Assembly: GCA_021234155.1 (NCBI GenBank)
Contig: JAJEKV010000011.1
Span: forward strand, 12,503,255-12,567,254
Length of the DNA: 64,000 nt
DNA from: Isoetes taiwanensis
Lineage: Eukaryota; Streptophyta; Lycopodiopsida; Isoetales; Isoetaceae
Direction: 5' to 3'
Numbering within the stretch: the first letter of the stretch is position 1; every line of letters begins with the position of its first letter. Under the pieces are notes generated by a model, which searched no databases, had not been told where the DNA came from, and saw only the letters and a list, made by a program, of their open reading frames with translations. The translations under genes were made by a program, and so were the position numbers. Below, piece by piece: positions 1-10,947 of this stretch.

Positions 1-1060
1 GCTCTCAAGCCACAACTTTGTTTACCAGCCTCGCCATCATGTGTGCCTTTCCCATGGCCAGATCCAAAGAAATTCCATATCACTCGAATTTTATTTTCAA
101 CATGGTATCTACAGATTCCATACCATGCCCGTCTTGATTTGAATTGAGATGCACAACCATCCGACCACACATAATGAAGGTTTATGTGTCCACCTCCATT
201 ATTCTTAAGCCACCCCAAATGTAATTTAAAACCATGTTGCACAAAATGAGTGTCATGCTTTTCGTCATCCGAAACATAGAAATGCACCGCTTTTTAAAGC
301 TTACCTTCTATTTTCATCATTGAAATATGGACCAAAATACTAATTTGATCGATTCCAATGCTCGGATTGCACTTCGTCTCGATTTCAATGTGTAGTTCTC
401 TGCAAAGTCAACAACGGACAACACACTATTATCCCGGGAGTTTCTCAACACATCTTTAAAACTTGCTTTGCTCGCGGTGTCTTTGTAAAGTTATGATCAG
501 AACTTAGCAAGCTGATTTTTCATGTTCTTTAACAAAACAGATGCTTTGTCATTCGATCAACTAATCTAAGCCTTCGGATGTACCTTTTTGGATGGCTCAT
601 TGACATATGCATATATTTGCCACCCCACATTCTCAATTCCATCTTCCTCGTTTGGACAGATGTCGAATTTCTTCACTCCACATTCATCACATTAAGCCTT
701 TGATGCATTTTAGTTTATGCCATTCATCCGTCACATATTTCTCGCAAACCGTTGACCTCCACAAGATACTAACATTATCAAAAGTCTTCTTGTTTGCTTG
801 ACATACTCCATTGTTTTGTTTGGGATGCATGATTAATGCAGCAAAGAAGTGCAATTAACATGTAGGGATCTCCTCATATCATTGAAGGCCTTTCTCGACA
901 GATCCGCTTGCTCATGTTTGACACAACAACATGTGTTTCTCTCCTTCAATTTCCTTATGCAATCGGGTTTTGGATACTCGAACCGTCGAAGGCTTAATTT
1001 TGGTATCGATTCCTCGATATACAAACCGCTGATAAAGCTCGGATCGCAATAACAAAAGCA
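1..1060 (-). pseudogene. Transposase-like gene, Cys-cluster and RNase H-like part (copy 1, partial)
   Basis: Read on the minus strand this is the counterpart of 29810-30870 and is cut by the window start. The best preserved piece is near 833-1024 and contains the short motif ERNTCCCVKHEQ, a Cys-rich cluster, followed toward lower coordinates by remnants of the region that in copy 2 carries the DGCASQFK motif. Frames are broken by many small indels, so this copy is non-functional as given. The family assignment rests on copy 2. Confidence 0.5.
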
Positions 1061-1149
1061 TTAAAGACCATGTTAGCAAAATGATGTCGGCAACCAGATG
1101 CCAAAAGAGTATTGAACTATACTATTGTACAATTAATGTATGTTCTATG

Positions 1150-1640
1150 TATATAAAATGTCCATCCAATAGTTCCACTGATCTGTTACTGTACATCTAA
1201 TGTACATGTGCACATCAGTACATCTAATGTACAGCCAACAGTTCCACTGATCTGTTACTGTACATCCAATGTACATCCAATGTACATCCAGTGTACATCT
1301 AATGTACATCTAATTAATGTTCCAATATTAGTACATCACATTAATGTTACAATATTAGTACAACTAATGTACATATGTCTGATTTGTTTGGCTTCATTAC
1401 CTGAAAGTACACTAAAATGTAAAATGATGTAATTTTGATATTCAAGTACATGTAAATGCAGCTGCATGGACATGTAAGTGTTAATGGATGTACATCTAAA
1501 AAGTACCTAATAGCACATCACTGCAAGATTTCTGCTACTATGTAAACAATGTATAAATGTAAACAATGTAAAATGCAATACATTTCATGAAAACCATGTG
1601 TATTCATTAACAGTCACACGCGGAATGTAACTAGAATGTA
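1150..1640. repeat. TGTACAT-rich array
   Basis: TGTACATC/TGTACATCCAA-like words recur every 10-12 bp, densest at 1190-1325, with scattered copies to about 1640. TGTACA is self-complementary. The array lies between two coding pieces of the minus-strand transposase-like gene and so probably sits in an intron. The same vocabulary recurs at about 24960-25380, 28868-28940 and 30945-31130. Confidence 0.75.
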
Positions 1641-1743
1641 CGTAAGAAAGTCATGAAAGAATTTTGGAAGAAAACATAATCTCCAAAACTGAATTGATTC
1701 AATTACAAGAGCAAACCCGTGAGATATCAAGGTATTGTATTGC

Positions 1744-2381
1744 TTATGTTCTCCTCTTCATGACATCTCTAACCTTTGGTGAAACTTTGGTATTGTCAAG
1801 CCAAAATTCACGAACCTCGACATTTGATTGAATCATCGATTCTATTTGATCTTGGCATCCTTCCCCGCAAAAGCCCATACATGTGCTCCACTTAATGACA
1901 TTATCTTCCTTCTTGTCTTGCATCTTTGGATAAATTTCTTGGTCAGTATCTTTAGCAATTTTGAAGAAACATTCTTGTTTATATCTCCTTTTTTCCAACA
2001 ATCATTGATAACGGTGAATGTTTTGCGCACCAATTTATCTTTGCTATTAGCAGACTTTACTTCTTGAAGCCCATCTTTCAAGTTTCTGATCATTGATTTC
2101 ATAACAATAACTTCGGAATGATTTCCAATTACAGGTTCGAAAACAGAAAAAGGCCTGTCATCTTGCAACAAACGATCACAAAAAACTAATCTTTGATCTA
2201 GACGAAGCGTTTGCCAGCAACTGAGGATGCAATCCACCGACCTGTCAACACGCTGCTTTATTTGTTTTGTGGCATAACACTGGCCAATGTCGGCATACTT
2301 ACGCTTAGAACCATCACTTCCATTGGAATTCTCACCCTCCATGAACAGATTAAAATTGATTTGTATTTCTTGTAGATTCAA
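1744..2381 (-). pseudogene. Transposase-like gene, N-terminal exon remnant (copy 1)
   Basis: A minus-strand open frame from 2381 down to 1842 encodes 179 residues, and a second frame continues to 1744, ending KVRDVMKRRT. The protein is charged, with a FMEGENSNGSDGSKRKYAD start region and no domain I can name. It is placed upstream of the Cys-cluster and RNase H-like part of the same strand, with the TGTACAT array between. Copy 2 (31653-32190) has the same segment with more frame breaks. I infer one multi-exon gene; the exon junctions are not proven. Confidence 0.4.
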
Positions 2382-2399
2382 TTGGCATGTATTTGCTTC

Positions 2400-5300
2400 T
2401 GGAATTCGTTCGCTGTTTGTCCTGTGAAAGGGGGGAATTTCGGAAAGGGAGGGACGGATCCATTCGAATTGGTTCGGTGGTTCGGTGGTTAACCAAGAAT
2501 TTCGGGGGGAATGTCAGGGATGATCTTGCAATCATTGCATATCTGACACAAAACGACAAACCATAGTATCTTGATGTACATCTAAAATGTACCCCAAAAA
2601 AGCACAAATTCGTCCTTCAATTCAGTACGATGTACGTACACCCTTTCGTGCTTTTACCCAGGAGTTTTACAATTGGTGGTATTTGCTAGAATCATTTGGC
2701 TCATTTATGCATGGCTTTTGCCAGTGCCATATCTCAGTTTGTATTTTGTATGGGTTGAGCTATTGCATTCTTGCTGCATTGGTGCTTGTGACATTTAGTT
2801 ACAAATTTCTTTTATACTCCTTAATGTGGCTAGTTCCTTGTACTTGTGATGACCACCGAGCCATGTGCCCCTTCAATTCTTTTGGTTCATTGGCTTCTTT
2901 CCACTGCCTTTACTCGTTCCCTTTACTACATGACGTCCATTATTCCCTTTTTGTTGACTTTTTGTTCCATTTGTCTCGTTGAGCTCTTATGGTGTCCCTT
3001 GAGTCCTAGCTCTTGCATTCCGGGTTGTGCTTGAGTTGCTTCCATACGTCGTTACACTGCTCTGCTTGTCCGAGTTGTCCTGAGTTGTCCCATCTGTCTG
3101 ATTGCTCTTAGCATTCTTGTCTCATGATTTCTCAGCAGTAATTTGTTCACTTGCACATGCATGATTTGTTCCTCTCACTCGTACGTTTTCCCTGGTCTTT
3201 TCAGTTGTAGTTTGTTCGATTGCCCAATTTATTTCCCTCACCTTTCCATTTCAGAGCGGTTTTCTAGTGCCTCTTTTCTTTATCCCATTTCTCCATCCAT
3301 TTCATTTGCTTTGCTTCCCTTTTTTGCTCTAAGATTATTGAGCTTTGTTTCTAGGTGTATGTATAGGTAGATAAGTGCATGCTTGTTTCTCATATGTTCT
3401 CAATTGTTCTTTGGATGCAATGTATTTTTGTTTTCTTTGTACTTGTGGTCGCATGTCCTTCGTGACGCTGCCTTTGTGGTGCGACGTAAAAATATACTTC
3501 CTTCCTTCCTTCCTTCCTTTTATCATTGATTCTTAGTTTCTCGTGAATGCCTTCGAAGGCTTTATTTGCATTTGTGGCCTTAGCTCCTTTGTCCCAATTT
3601 GCTCTGTTCCTCTATTCCTAGTCTCTTATTCCATCCATTTCATTATAATCTCGCATTCCTCTCTTTTTTCATTTTGCATATTGTCCCTTTCCTCTTTGTT
3701 TGTTCATTTTATCTCTTGAAACGTCTTGGCTCTTCTATTGTCTTGACTCCCTCCTTTGCCCGCCTTTTTTGCCCTGGCGGTGTCCAATCATTATGTCGTT
3801 TTACTATGTTGACCCCAGTTGTTGTATCCACCTTGCTTAGCCTTTTTTATTCTTGTTGGTCTCAGTGATCAGGTTACCCTCGTCAACCAAATTTGCATGT
3901 TGTTCACCGAGTTGTTCTCTTCACTCTGCTTCTTCCGACGATGTCATATAGCACCCATCTTTCTCCATCTTTCTCTCACCATAATGGGTTCTTTGGTCCA
4001 GTCCTCTGGATTGTTCTTGAATCTCAAGATCCCTATCGTTGTTTCTACGTTGAAAATTCGCTTGGATCCGTGATGTATGTGGGTATACATTCATGAATTT
4101 TAGTCCTTGCTATTTATTGTTGTTGCTCTACTTGTTCTTTTACTCCAATATTCTCATATGTTCTCAGTGGTTCTCATGGATGCCCTTATGGGAGCTTATA
4201 CTCGCTCTTTGTCATAGATTCTTAGTGTCTCATTAGTGCCTTTGAGGGCCTTCAGTTATTTCCATTTTGTGTCCTCAGCCATTTTGTCTCGTGTTGTTTT
4301 GTTTGCTATTCTCGATCCCTTTTTTCTATCCATTTCATTCTGGTCTCCTGTTTGTCTTTTTTCACCCTATGTTTATTCCTTTCCTCTTGTTTCCAGTGTA
4401 TCCCTTAAAATACATCTTTGCTCTGCTATTGTCTTGATTCCCTCCTTTGTCTGCCCCTTGATTTGACGTAGTTCTTCTTGCCTTGTTGGTCCAGTCGTCA
4501 TGCCTTTTCTGTGTTGACCTCTTAAAGACTAAAGGAGTTGCTTGGTGTTCCCTTTTTCCCGTGACATTCTCTCTTTTGGCCTGTAGTTTAAATTTCAAAA
4601 TGCGGTTGCATCTTCGCAGATTCGTGCATGTTGTAGTGGTTCTTGTGGTCCGTTGTCTTGCATTCGTAAATGGTTCTTGTTTCAGGTTGCCCTCAGTTTT
4701 CTTCATCCATTCCTCATCTTGGCGTTGATCCCATCCTCGCTGACTCTGTGGCGTCATCTACCGGTGTTCTCAATTGCATAATTGTTCTGTCACCTTATGT
4801 AACCTTTTTGTTCTTGTGTCTCGAAGTCCCTTTCGTCTTGTTCCCATGGGTTATGTTGTTTCTATTTTTTAAAGTTTGTTTGAACTGGTTATGCGTGTTC
4901 TTGAATTTTAGTTAACTTGTTGACTATGTCCGGTCTTGATGTCTTCTCTTTTTATGCATTCCATGGTGCATGGTTTTGGTCTTTCTTATTAGGGGGTTTG
5001 CATTGTCTTCATGAAAGTTCGCTTGAGTCTGTTCTGCATGAATAATATAAGTTAGGTATGTTTGTTCTTACTTCCATAGCGTCTTATCGTTAGGTATTCT
5101 CTGTATTTTGTTGGGTACGTTGGTTCTACAATTTTGATTTCATGTGCTTTGGTGGTGGCCATAGATCTTGTTTGTGTTCGATTTTCATGCCTTCTTTGCC
5201 TTATGCAGTCTAGTTGTCTCAGGGTTTCTTGAGCCCCTTCCTCTCTATTTGCAGTGGCATCCCACCTCATCTCATGGTCGTTACACTTTCCTAGCAGTGT

Positions 5301-5659
5301 GCCTTACAATCTCTCGTGGTCTCAATCTATGATGGGGTTTGAGGGAGGTTCCTCTTTGTGTCGGATGTTGATATTTGTGCATAAGGACCTTTCCCTAGAA
5401 TGAGGACTTCTATGACTCTGTCAAATATTATGAATCTTCAGGGGCCTTTCAGGGCTTATCTTTAGCATCATCAGGTACTATTTGATCACCATGTGGGAAG
5501 ATTCGTGAGAACTTCAAGTGTATCAGCTTCAAGAGTAATCCATAATAAGTTTTTTGTTAGTAAAGAATGAAGATGTTGAGATTACTCCTGTAGTAATTCT
5601 CTACTAACATCAAACATTGTACTTCTTTATTTATATATTACAAAAAAATTCGTACCTTC
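2400..5659. other. T-rich gene-free tract (copy 1)
   Basis: About 3.2 kb of strongly pyrimidine-skewed plus strand (TTTG, TTCTC, CTTTT words) with no credible protein. Long translations here only reflect composition. It holds a (TTCC)n microsatellite at 3497-3520. The last 150 bp look like a 3' UTR, with AT-rich sequence running straight into a poly(A) tract at 5660-5682, which suggests the right end of a plus-strand retroposed sequence. It is nearly identical to 32200-35457. Confidence 0.6.
3497..3520. repeat. (TTCC)n microsatellite
   Basis: Five to six tandem TTCC units, matched at 33297-33320 in the second copy. Confidence 0.9.
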
Positions 5660-5682
5660 AAAAAAAAAAAAAAAAAAAAAAA
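5660..5682 (+). repeat. Poly(A) tract, probable retroposon tail
   Basis: Twenty-three consecutive A bases follow a 3' UTR-like AT-rich stretch. Copy 2 has 27 A bases at 35458-35484. Length variation between otherwise near-identical copies fits a homopolymer. Confidence 0.8.
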
Positions 5683-7140
5683 CCTTCAAGTCTGTCTGAT
5701 CCTAAGACCTTAGACTTTCTATCATGATTTTGACCTTTGCAAGAACAAAAACGTGATACAATTTGCAGCCCTAAGTACAATCAGATGCCAATGTACTTAG
5801 GCCAAAGATATGGTTGCCAAAAATAAAACTCATTATATTCTATCATCAATCTGCTACATGTTTATACAAATGCCTTTTTGTATGTAAATCCATAAATGAC
5901 TGCAGAAAGCAAGATATTGCATTCATCTTATTCAAAATATGCCAGATCTGATGTTGGGTGTTTCAATAGTATTTGGTATCAGTGCCCATCCATAGAGCTT
6001 TTAAGACATTAGAAAAAGACATGAAGTACAAGTTCAAGGAAATACATTTCTGATAAGTTAATACAATAGGAAGGACCATAAGAACCTGTTGCAAAGATGC
6101 GCAGAATTATATTTTCTAGGATTTATAAACCACATGCTCATATTTTTTCACTTTATGGAAAAGAGCAAAGGAACAGTTTACACATGCTCATGAACCAAAC
6201 TGCTTGTAAATAAGAACACCAGCAATATTTAACATGATTCAACTCACAAGAGTAGCGAGAATAGAAGACCAGAACTTACAAGAGTAGTTGGAATATAAAA
6301 CACTTACTTGAATTTTGTTGCAAACTTTTAAGCGTCCAAAAATTTTTGAAATGACACTATAACGGAGAGTAAGAAGCCCTAATCAGATATATCAATGTAT
6401 TTGAGTCACTTCATCTTTCATCTTGATGTACAACATTCCACTCCTCATTTGGCAAGGCAAGATCCCCAGAGTCTTATGAAATCATAACTCCTTGTATTCA
6501 CCATTCTCCTAGTACTAGAAAAAACTGCAAATGACAAAAAACCACAAGGAGATGAGAGAACCGGTACCTGGTTTGGAGCTCTTTGCTTCATTATTTGAGT
6601 AAAGAATAATTCTGGTAGAGCTTGAGATCTAGTCTTATTGTGTACCACATCAAATAATCTATGGAGAGATCTCGGTCTTATTGTGCACCACAGCAAATAG
6701 ATAATGAAGAATCATTGAACCCTTTTGTTCAGCAGCTAGAAATTGAGCATCCTACTCCACATATTTTTGGATCTTGCTCAACGGTGAAATCCATTTACAG
6801 AGATCTGGCCAATGTATGCAAAACAACTAATAACGGATGAAGAATCGTTGAACACTTTTGTTCAGCAACTTTGCATTTTCTAAGATCGTCATATAGCATT
6901 TCATATTTCTAATTTTTGCATCCAGAATATTGATTGGCATGATGCCCCATCTTTCCACATTGCAACTTTATTTTCAAATTACTCCATTGAATCACCATAG
7001 AAAGGTCAAATAGTGTAGTAAGTTTCACATGCCTTACTTTTTGTTTATTGTCAGGCCATGCCTATTAGAATAGCGAGTTAGCTCCAAGTCCAGGTTTCCA
7101 CAATAAAATAGGTAGCACCTTGCCTTGTAGTAAGGCATTT
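5683..7140. other. AT-rich sequence with no recognisable gene (copy 1)
   Basis: No conserved protein, RNA gene or clear repeat was seen on either strand. A phrase about CACCACA(G/T)CAAATA and ATGAAGAATC(A/G)TTGAA recurs near 6690-6720 and 6830-6855, a weak internal duplication. The counterpart is 35485-36950. Confidence 0.5.
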
Positions 7141-7143
7141 GCT

Positions 7144-8240
7144 ATTCTGGGAAGGGACTCGCAAGAGACACAAAACCGGCCGATAGATAGGCTTATCATT
7201 CATCACAGCAGCAGGATACAATGTTTGAAGAATAGAGAGGGGTAGCCGACCATAGGAACAATATCGGGCTACCCCGGAAAAAGCAATGTGCACAGGCAGT
7301 ATAGAAGGGTAATGGCGACCGCTTCTCATCGGGATAAAAAACCCCGCCCGTTCGGGTTTTCGAGGAAAACCCTAATGAAAAATGGTCGCCACCAACCTTG
7401 AATGTGTTGCCTGGAGATACGAAGGAGACGGGTCGATGGCGAAGCCAAGAAAAGCAGGACGCCAGAAGACAGAGAAAAACCTGCAGCAACACAAAAGAAC
7501 CCCTAAAAATACCCGTGAATGGTTAGAAAAACCAACATGCATGGCAGGGACGAGGCAAGCCGCACAATCAATAACTAAAACCTGCAAAGAAGAGCATATC
7601 AGAAACATAAAGAGCATCACCCAGAAGGTGGAGACGCATCACCCAACGGGTGGAAACCAACTATGCGTCACCCTCAAGGTGGAAATAAATAGCATCACCC
7701 TCAAGGTGGAAATAAATAGCATCACCCTCAAGGTGGAAATAAATAGCGTCACCCACAGGTGGAGATAGCATCACCTGGAAGGTGGAGAAAGCATCACCCA
7801 ACTGGTGGAAAATAACATATGAAAAAAAAACGGCATGATGTTGATGCAAAAAACATTATTATAGCAAAATTCAAAGTGAACAACAACAAAAGTCCCAAAA
7901 ACACAAATGAAATAGGCTCGTCCCCACTGAGCAGGGCGGGAAGGGAGGGAAGCTACGAGAAGGAAGAAAGCTGCTGTAAGAAGACGCCGATAACCGGTCC
8001 CGAAGGGGGAGGAGCCTTATATAATGGCTCGTCCCTCCCCAGAATGGCGATCCGAGGGCTCGGATCGATGCGATTCTGGGAAGGGACTCGCAAGAGACAC
8101 AAAAGGGCCGACTACCAGAGAACTTCCTAACTATAGGCCCAGCCGCCGCGATCGGGTAGAAGAAAACATGAGAAATAGAAATGTGTGTCACCATCACGGT
8201 GGAAATAAACAGCACCACCCACAAAAAATGGTCCAATAGA
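7144..8240. repeat. Composite repeat block bounded by a 32-bp direct repeat (copy 1)
   Basis: The 32-bp sequence beginning ATTCTGGGAAGGGACTCGCA lies at 7144-7175 and again at 8073-8104. Between them are a hairpin-rich AAAACCCCGCCC...GGGTTTTCGAGG motif at 7326-7370, a 27-bp minisatellite, and a TATATAA motif at about 8016-8025 usable on either strand. No protein is convincing. The arrangement resembles a short non-autonomous element, but boundaries and target duplications are not visible. The counterpart is 36955-38040. Confidence 0.5.
7612..7812. repeat. 27-bp minisatellite of mini-hairpins (copy 1)
   Basis: Tandem units of the form GCATCACCCTCAAGGTGGAA plus ATAAATA, with three perfect adjacent units at about 7690-7745 and degenerate ones either side. 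Each unit carries CACC and GGTG arms that can pair. The 4-6 bases between the arms vary (CAGAA, CAACG, CTCAA, CACA, TGGAA, CAACT) while the arms stay constant. An isolated outlier with loop ATCAC is at about 8189-8202. The counterpart is 37422-37622. Confidence 0.8.
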
Positions 8241-8600
8241 AACCCATGTCACAAAATTGCAATGGAGTGCCAAACGCAATATTTGGGACATCCAGACACA
8301 GCTAAAGAGCAAAATATGATGTATAATGATAGCACAATACACAATGATAGTACAATGCACTGTGAAAAGAAGAGCTCAACAGCTAGCTAGAAATGAAGTT
8401 CCCGGCAAATGATGCATAATGATAGCAAGGCACAATGCACAATGATTGAAGAAGGTATATCCAGGAACAAACAATATGCCTAATCTGTCAAATGAAAAAA
8501 TCACACTAAGAACATGAAAAGTCAACCACGTCCCATAACATAAAAAGCAACTTCTCTAAGCTTGCCGGATGCATGACAATCACCAACATAATGATCAATC

Positions 8601-8623
8601 TTTTTTTTTTTTTTTTTTTTTTT
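8601..8623 (-). repeat. Poly(T) tract (copy 1)
   Basis: Twenty-three T bases on the plus strand, equivalent to a minus-strand poly(A). Copy 2 has 18 T at 38405-38422. It may be the tail of a minus-strand retroposed sequence extending from the right. Confidence 0.6.
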
Positions 8624-8956
8624 GAGAGTAAGAGGTGTTTTTTCCATTAATTAATTAAAGCCATACAATGCTAGAAACTAAACTACTAATCATATATTTC
8701 ATATAAAATAGAATGATGTTAGCTAAACTAGCCCGAAATTCATTCTAAAAGTTTCTATGGTTTAGCTAAACAATACAAAATTTCACTCTCTTACTTTCTA
8801 GCGTTTGGCTAAAGAGCTCCAGGGTTGATGAAGTGCCGAAAAAAGTTAAGCTAAAATTATTATTTTTTTCCCAATTTCTTCCATTTACTTTAGCCATTTT
8901 TTTTTGAAAATGTGCTAAAAAATCGCCAAATAGCTAAGTTTAGCCCTTAAATTATT
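8624..8956. other. Short AT-rich sequence before the chromovirus (copy 1)
   Basis: Contains repeated TTAGCTAAAC / GCTAAGTTTAGCCC words in both orientations, suggestive of a degraded small DNA transposon, but no clean terminal inverted repeat or target duplication was found. No gene. The counterpart is 38423-38757. Confidence 0.4.
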
Positions 8957-10284
8957 CCATGAGCCCAATAGCCGGCCACGCAGGTTTTACAAAAACCTAC
9001 TTCAAGATAAGAAGTAGTTACTATTGGCCAGGCATGAAGAAGCAGATAGCAAGGTACATACACGAGTGTCAGCTATGCCAGCAAACCAAAGCGGAACAAC
9101 TACGAATTCCAGGAGCATTAGAGCCATTGCCAGTACCAAACTCCAAGTGGGAGATAATAAGCATGGACTTTATTACAGGGCTCCCTAGAACAATAAGGGG
9201 CAAAGATGCCTTAATGGTTGTAGTCGACAAATTGTCGAAGATGGCGCATTTTGTGCCTTGTAGGAGCACCGACACGGCACTAGACACAGCGGTGCTATTC
9301 ACAAAGGAGATTTTTAGGCTCCATGGGATGCCAAGAGAAATAATCTCTGATAGAGATTCGAAGTTCATGAGTGCATTCTGGCAGGATCTCTTCAGCACCA
9401 TCGGAACAAAATTGTCGATGAGCACGACTTATCACCCGCAGACAGATGGGCAAACGGAGCACTAATCCGGATACCGAAGATATGTTATGTAATTACGCCC
9501 GAACAAGAATCGGGCGGGATGACTTCATTTACTTGGTTGAGTTTGCATACAATAGCACCAAGCAAGAGTCATCCCAAATGTCGCCGCTTATGATCAACTA
9601 CGGCTATCGCTGTTGACACCGCATTAATTTGGCACAACCCCGTGTCCAAGGTAGAAGTATCCCAGCAGATGCTCACCGAGATGCAACAATTGGTTGAAGA
9701 GGTGCGAGGATATCTCCTAGCGGCAAGAAGAAGCAAAAAAAGAGCATAGCTGATCGGCACCCTAACAAAGAAGAGAGTTCCAAGTAGGGGACAATGTTTG
9801 GCTAAAGATAAAGTCAAACAAGCGAAAGTTCAAGATCGGCAATTGCAAGAAGCTTGCTCCAAGGTGGGCTGGTCCATTTAAAATTGTCAAAAGAGTAGGT
9901 AACCAAGCCTACAAATTGGACTTACCAAAGACACCTCAAGATCCATAGAGTCTTTCACGTAAGTCTCCTAAAGAAACACACCCTAATCCGTAGGGAAGTA
10001 TTGAGACACCGAAAGCCATCGAATTAGCTGGACGATCAACTTGAGATTGTTCCCCGAGGTTCTTCTCGACCGATCTTATAAGAAGACGAGAAGATCTCAA
10101 TTTCTCCAAGCACCTTGTGAAATGGACACACTTACCGCTGGAGGACGCCACGGGGGTACTACAATCGATCCGGAGAAGCAGCATCCACAATTCATGGAGC
10201 AATGTAAGGGTCAGCTCCACCGGTGGTGGTCGACCAACCGATGGGTGAGTGAGGTAGAGTCTACTCCGGCGCCACGGAAGTAGT
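8957..10284 (+). pseudogene. Ty3/gypsy chromovirus integrase and chromodomain remnant (copy 1)
   Basis: The 168-residue frame from 8959 starts inside an integrase zinc finger (GHAGFTKTYF...YIHECQLCQQTKAE) and runs through the core: the first catalytic Asp in [11 protein letters not shown] and the second in [13 protein letters not shown]. The frame breaks just after HPQTDGQTE, where the catalytic Glu lies. Further pieces (YLVEFAYNST, HLKIHRVFHVSLLKK) continue in other frames to about 9990. A chromodomain-like segment (SYKK...SQFL, W of KWTHLP in copy 2) follows at about 10040-10240. Protease, RT and RNase H are absent, so the element is 5'-truncated. It is not coding as given. Confidence 0.88.
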
Positions 10285-10947
10285 CAGCTTGAGAGAAAAG
10301 AGGTCATTCAGAATGCATTAATAGGAAAAGCACCTCTAGCCCCATATATGTTTTGATAGGAGGAATCTGTCCTTCACGCCCATATACGGAAGGACCTCAT
10401 CCTCCACGATGGGCAACTAAAGGTGTAGGCATGAGCGCATATAGGCATGATAGGGGTCGCCTCCACGCCCACGATGGAAGAAGCATCCTCTTCCTATGCC
10501 GGAGATTAGTCGCACATTCATGTAGATAGGTGGGGTGGTCACCATATAACCAAAAATTTTATTAATAATTAAATGATACTAACGTAGTGTTGAACCCCGC
10601 AGCCAATAGAACGGCCTAACAAGCGGAGGTTGCACTACAACACCTTGTAGCATATGTACCGAATAAATGCTACAAGGGGACGAGAATCTTAAGAACACTT
10701 TTTGTGATGTTCAATCTTGATAATTTAAACTTGATATTTTAATGTTGATAATTTTACCTAATGTTGAATTAAGGCATAAATTAAATGCCTTACCATGTGG
10801 TGATTATAAACATTGCAATTGGAATTTTAAATATTATCTTATAATAATTTCATTAATTACATGTACCATCCAAGCTTCCTTTGCGTATCTTCCAAGGTGG
10901 GGGAGACTCGGATGCCGCGGACAAAGATCAATCCAAGGTGGGGAGAA
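10285..10947 (+). other. Chromovirus 3' non-coding region and polypurine tract (copy 1)
   Basis: No protein. The stretch ends with CCAAGGTGGGGAGAATG, a typical gypsy polypurine tract just before the LTR. A similar CCAAGGTGGGGGAGA lies about 50 bp upstream. AT-rich filler lies at 10680-10870. Confidence 0.65.

Noticed and set aside
2587-5000. Many 60-130 residue Phe/Ser/Leu-rich frames on the plus strand
   Set aside because: They occur in every frame of a T-rich tract, show no domain, and follow base composition.
8624-8956. A MITE with GCTAAGTTTAGCCC terminal repeats
   Set aside because: The related words are internal and imperfect, and no paired ends with a target duplication could be drawn.
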